Shown here: in pieces, positions 55,901 to 60,000 of the stretch
Numbering within the stretch: position 1 is the stretch's first letter
How the letters are laid out: every line of letters begins with the position of its first letter
Source of the DNA: Antedon mediterranea
Lineage: Eukaryota > Echinodermata > Crinoidea > Comatulida > Antedonidae
Length of the DNA: 60,000 nucleotides
Assembly: GCF_964355755.1 (NCBI RefSeq)
Contig: NC_092674.1
Location: 3,541,001 to 3,601,000, forward strand
Reading direction: 5' to 3'
Made by a program: the position numbers and the translations under genes
Notes under the pieces: model-generated
Database searches by the model: none
What the model was told of the DNA's origin: nothing
Seen by the model: the letters and a program-made list of their open reading frames with translations, nothing else

Positions 55901-58735
55901 CAATTTCAATATTTAACAAACAAAAATTGGTACATTAAATTATTAACGATACAAGAGGATACATTCAACACAATTTGATATATTTAATATGGTATTTACG
56001 TTTGCCTTTAACATGGATTCATCAAAGTGCATCAGTAAATAATACATTATTGCACATAATAAAATATTATTATTCTATTCATCATAGATATGAGTCACAA
56101 ACACTAATAAAAACAATTCAAACGTAATGTCTAATTTGACATTATTAAGAAAAATTCAATGTTTCAGACTAAAGTTTAAAAAGGGAACTTCCAGCGGAAA
56201 CTTTGATAAATTAATCAGGTCTATTGAACTATTGAATCAGTTCAATTCATAAAGACAATTGAGATAATACCATCAGGAAGAGTCTAGTGTGCCTTAAAGC
56301 TTGGTTCCCACTAGAACGTAACGCAAGGACGTAAACGCAATGCAAGCGTTTTAACCAATGACAAGCGAAGTTATAGACAATTAGCAATCACAAGCGTATA
56401 AGCCATCGCTTGTGATTGGTCACTTCACTTGTGTTGCGTTACGTCCTTGTGTTGCGTCGCTAGTGGGAACCACGCTTTAAGGGGGATTTAGTAGAATAGT
56501 ACCAGAGGGGTGCTAAGCATAGTATTAAACAGTTTAAAATTTGCTTTGCTATAATGATGCTATCAGTGAATCCTTTAAAAAAAACATGGGGGGGGGGGGG
56601 GTGCGCGGAGTGTTGCCTACTGAAATGTGCCATGGTTTTCACTCACTTATATACTTGTTAAAAATGTAATCAATCCAATTATCCTTTCCCCTGTCCTTTG
56701 AGTAGTTATGTTAATAAAGGCATATTATCATGCATATCAGAAGTTAACATTGATCAATATTTTTGTTTATTAGTCAAGATACATTAGTTAAGGCTGAAAT
56801 GCATTAGGCCCTCAACACTTAAAAAACCGTTTCTATTAATATACATATAATATCCAACAACTGGGGCTTCTCAAATTAGTTCTTTCATCTGCTGTATTTA
56901 TTTTGACTTCAAATACATTTTTTGGGTTAAATGTTTGATAAATCTTCCCCCAGTAATGTTAACAAAAACATTAATAGAAACAGTACATATATCACAGTAA
57001 ACTATTGAACTCTCAATCTGCTAATACTTTACACAAATTATACAAATTAACGCGATTAATTCTAACCTCTTGATCTAGGAAGCTGTAAACAGTTAAATGC
57101 ACCGACACACAATTGCTCATTTGTGTCGTATAGAATTTCGTAAACAATACAATTAGCTCTTCAGTAGAGAATACAATAGCTGTATTTAGAAGAGGATGCT
57201 GTGATGTTTATGCACTAATAAATAAAAAAATAAAATAAATGTAGCATGTTTTTTTTCTTTGGCTTTTTATATTACAAAGTACATGTTGCTTACGGTAAAT
57301 GTCTTCCCCTAACACTCCCAAGAAAAGATGTTGTATTAATAGTTAGCAAAACATTGTAACAAATATAAATAATTCTGGAGATATTTTCCAACGCAACAAA
57401 CGTATGAAATAATATTGATTTGAACATGCTATAAATCTGTACCGAATAGATGTATTGAAAATTTGAATTACTAATAGAAATTTGATAGGAGCAAAATTAT
57501 GTTAACTTTCAACACAACACAGAGAAGTTGACCTTTATTAGTGCAGTAGTAATTGGCAGGGAAATTAATTAAACCACCCAAGATGCCAACAAATAAACCC
57601 GTCCCCCCCCCCCCACAAATGTTTTACAGAAACGGGAAAGAGACTATATGAATTTCTATGGCGCCAGTGCTGTGAGCTTTGAGGGTTACGTCTTGTTAAC
57701 GTTTAAACAAATATTTAGAATCTCATTCATAAAGTCTTTGAGTAGCCTGAAGTCATTTTACCATGTTTATTCCATCCCTTGTCAATCACGTCTGTGACAG
57801 TTTATTAAACATCACCAATCATTCATAGAAATCTGTCAATTTATGACATTTTAAGAATGAGAACTTGGTAAATAACTAGAACGTGTGTATAGTAACAACA
57901 ATATCATCACCAACAAAAACAACACTGTTGAAAGACTTGCATGGTATGAGAGTATTATATAAATAAAGTAATGCTTTCAATACAATCAGCAAAAAACATT
58001 CTTGAGAAAATCGAAATTTCTCCCAAGCATTTTATAAGTGAATACAGTAGGAACTGGGACACCCCTATTAAGAGGACCCTCTTCAAACTGACAACACATG
58101 TTTTAATGACAGCCAACCAACATTCAAGAACCTCTATTAAGGGGACACTTTGTGTTTTCATACAAAGCCAACTAACAGTCTAATTTCGACTTATCATTCC
58201 AGTGGAATAGACCCAAGTGCGAGAAATACAAGCATGACACTACAGCATTAAACCCTGGACCTGAAGGCAATCATTTTAACTACCAAAAACAAATACCGGT
58301 AATAGAAATATTAATATATATTACAATTATCAAAATAACTATTTAAAAAAAATTTATGTTTTTGGCCACTGAAATAGGAGATGTGCTTTATTACTCAAGA
58401 TATAGCAAAAATAATAGAATAATATTTGCATATCAAATTTAACATATTATTACAGGTGGTATATTATTTTATTACGCCTACGGACGGAGTACACTATTCA
58501 TAGTGTAACATATAGAAATAACTTTATTATTGAAGTAGAATAAACTGTATATACAGCAGTGTGACATACTATAAGAAGAATTGAATGAGTGCGAACTTAT
58601 AACACAAGTAATAAATAATCCCAAAAATAAACACACAAGAACATATCTATCAGTACAATGGCTTTATAGTTAACAATACACTATGTAAGCTGTTGCAACA
58701 CTGATAATTGACAACTTCCCATAGTACAAACTGAA
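55901..58735. other. Intergenic, no gene recognised
   Basis: Apart from the foldback element at 56292-56482 there are mononucleotide runs (G at about 56588, C at about 57603) and AT-rich sequence. No ORF with family resemblance. Confidence 0.45.
56292..56482. mobile_element. Foldback MITE, CCCACTAG-type, copy 2
   Basis: CCTTAAAGCTTGGTTCCCAC and GTGGGAACCACGCTTTAAGG are inverted ends. The interior has ACGTAACGCAAGGACGTAAA mirrored by GTTGCGTTACGTCC, and CCAATGACAAGC mirrored by GCTTGTGATTGG. Better preserved than the copy at 4-172. Confidence 0.88.
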
Positions 58736-59440
58736 AGAACTAGACCGTGACCTATAGTGTAAAACAAACTGCATTCTATGTCGTTTTAACTGTAGTTAGT
58801 TATAAGCAAAGGAAAACAGCATCAAACACCATGTTACAGGGCATTTCAACTACCGATAATAATATTTTTAAGAATTTAAGAACAGATTAACAATTTTTAA
58901 AAAGAGAAGGAACTAGACAGTGACCTACAGCATGAAAACAAACTGTATTCTATGTTGTTTTAACTGTAGTTAGTTATAAGCAAAGGAAAACAGCATCAAA
59001 CACCATGTTACAGGGCATTTCAACTACCCATAATAATATTTTTAAGAATTTAAGAACAGATTAACAATTTTTAAAAAGAGAAAGAACTGCTTGCTTAGAC
59101 AGTGACCTACAGCGTGAAAACAAACTGTATTCTATGTCGTTTTAACTGTAGTTTAGTTATAAGCAAAGAAAAACAAAATCAAACACCATGTTACAGGGCA
59201 TTTCAACTACCCATAATAACATTTTTAAGAATTTAACAGATTAACAATTTTTAAAAAAGAAATAACTAGACCGTGACCTACAGCGTGAAAACAAACTGTA
59301 TTCTATGTCGTTTTAACTGCAGTTAGTTATAAGCAAAAGAAAACAGCAACAAAAACCATGTTACAGGGCATTTCAACTACCCATAATAATATTTAAAGTA
59401 TTTAAGAATAGATTAACAATTTTTTAAAAGAGAGGGAAAA
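58736..59440. repeat. Four tandem copies of a 172-180-bp repeat
   Basis: Each copy contains GACCTACAGCGTGAAAACAA, CTATGTCGTTTTAACTGTAG, CACCATGTTACAGGGCATTT and AGATTAACAATTTTTAAAAA. Starts near 58741, 58911, 59086 and 59264. No coding potential. Confidence 0.9.
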
Positions 59441-60000
59441 GCAACAATGGAAATGCTTTGTTTTTTGTTAGTAAATCCTTCGTTGTTTTTTTTTTAAATC
59501 CTGTAATACTATCACTTTTGTTAGTATTATATTTTGTACATGTTATATTCTACACAAGTTTTCTGGTAAATAGTCCAATTCTTAAAAATCACTTTTGTTT
59601 ACTCTTGTATGTTATTATACCTCTGGACGCACCTTGATTCAAGAAGTGTGCCACTGTTTCAAAAGTGTATCTTCCAAAAATATAATTATTTTATTATTTC
59701 TATAGCACTTTATAAAGGTCATAGATAATAATTTTACTGGAACGGGAAACAAAACAAAAAATAGCTAAAAATAGGAATTTTTAAGAATTGTCGGCAAGAT
59801 TTCAGATTTGAACAGTACAGTATAAGATATTCTTGAATTCAAAGACAGTTTAATTTATTAATTATTTCATATCTGATATTCACACCTGTTTTGTCCATTA
59901 GTACTTAACAAATAATAAAACAGAATAATGAGAGGCAGTAGGAAAGAGAGAAAATTAAAAAGCCTGTGAAAATTGGTATAATGGTAGTATTACTATAAAT
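59441..60000. other. Window end, no gene recognised
   Basis: AT-rich. 59690-59725 on the minus strand reads CTTTATAAAGTGCTATAGAA, loosely like the 3' tail of the CR1/L2 relics; too short to call. Confidence 0.35.

Overview
The window is from an animal nuclear genome, AT-rich with GT-AG introns and many short foldback transposons. Gene content and repeat style suggest a marine invertebrate deuterostome, and an echinoderm is my best guess, but nothing in the sequence fixes the species. There are two protein-coding genes, and both exon models close in frame from start to stop.

The first gene, on the + strand (coding 4577-12057, nine coding exons, 527 aa), is the TBC1D24/Skywalker orthologue: an N-terminal TBC domain and a C-terminal TLDc domain. 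The second, on the - strand (coding 54219-29246, 17 coding exons, 1957 aa), is an Asef-type Rho guanine-nucleotide exchange factor (ARHGEF4/SPATA13/ARHGEF9 group): a long, probably disordered N-terminal half from two giant exons, then SH3, DH and PH domains. The genes converge. Between their 3' ends lies a satellite array of about 13 kb.

Layout. 1-175: foldback element. 1770-3020: a 77-bp minisatellite in which all three sub-repeats begin with a 5' splice-site consensus. 4577-12057: TBC1D24, with MITEs in introns 1, 3, 4 and 7 and a long-inverted-repeat element inside a minisatellite in intron 8. 12955-26530: satellite built of two alternating hairpin-forming modules, flanked on both sides by a variant monomer. 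27.8-28.6 kb: MITE, an interspersed repeat and a non-LTR retrotransposon relic. 29246-39970: exons 17 to 2 of the RhoGEF gene. 39971-52368: its 12.4-kb intron 1, which holds a perfect 32-bp minisatellite (29 copies), a 5'-truncated CR1/L2-like retrotransposon with an open reverse-transcriptase frame, MITEs and relics. 52369-54219: first coding exon. 54.2-60 kb: upstream sequence with two diverged tandem repeat families and a foldback element, no gene recognised.

The two genes are not an operon and have no obvious joint pathway, although both families act on membrane or cytoskeletal small-GTPase biology. The most unusual parts are non-coding: the array of about fifty 5' splice-site matches upstream of TBC1D24, and the palindromic satellite. 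No tRNA, rRNA or CRISPR array was seen. All repeat copy numbers were counted by eye.
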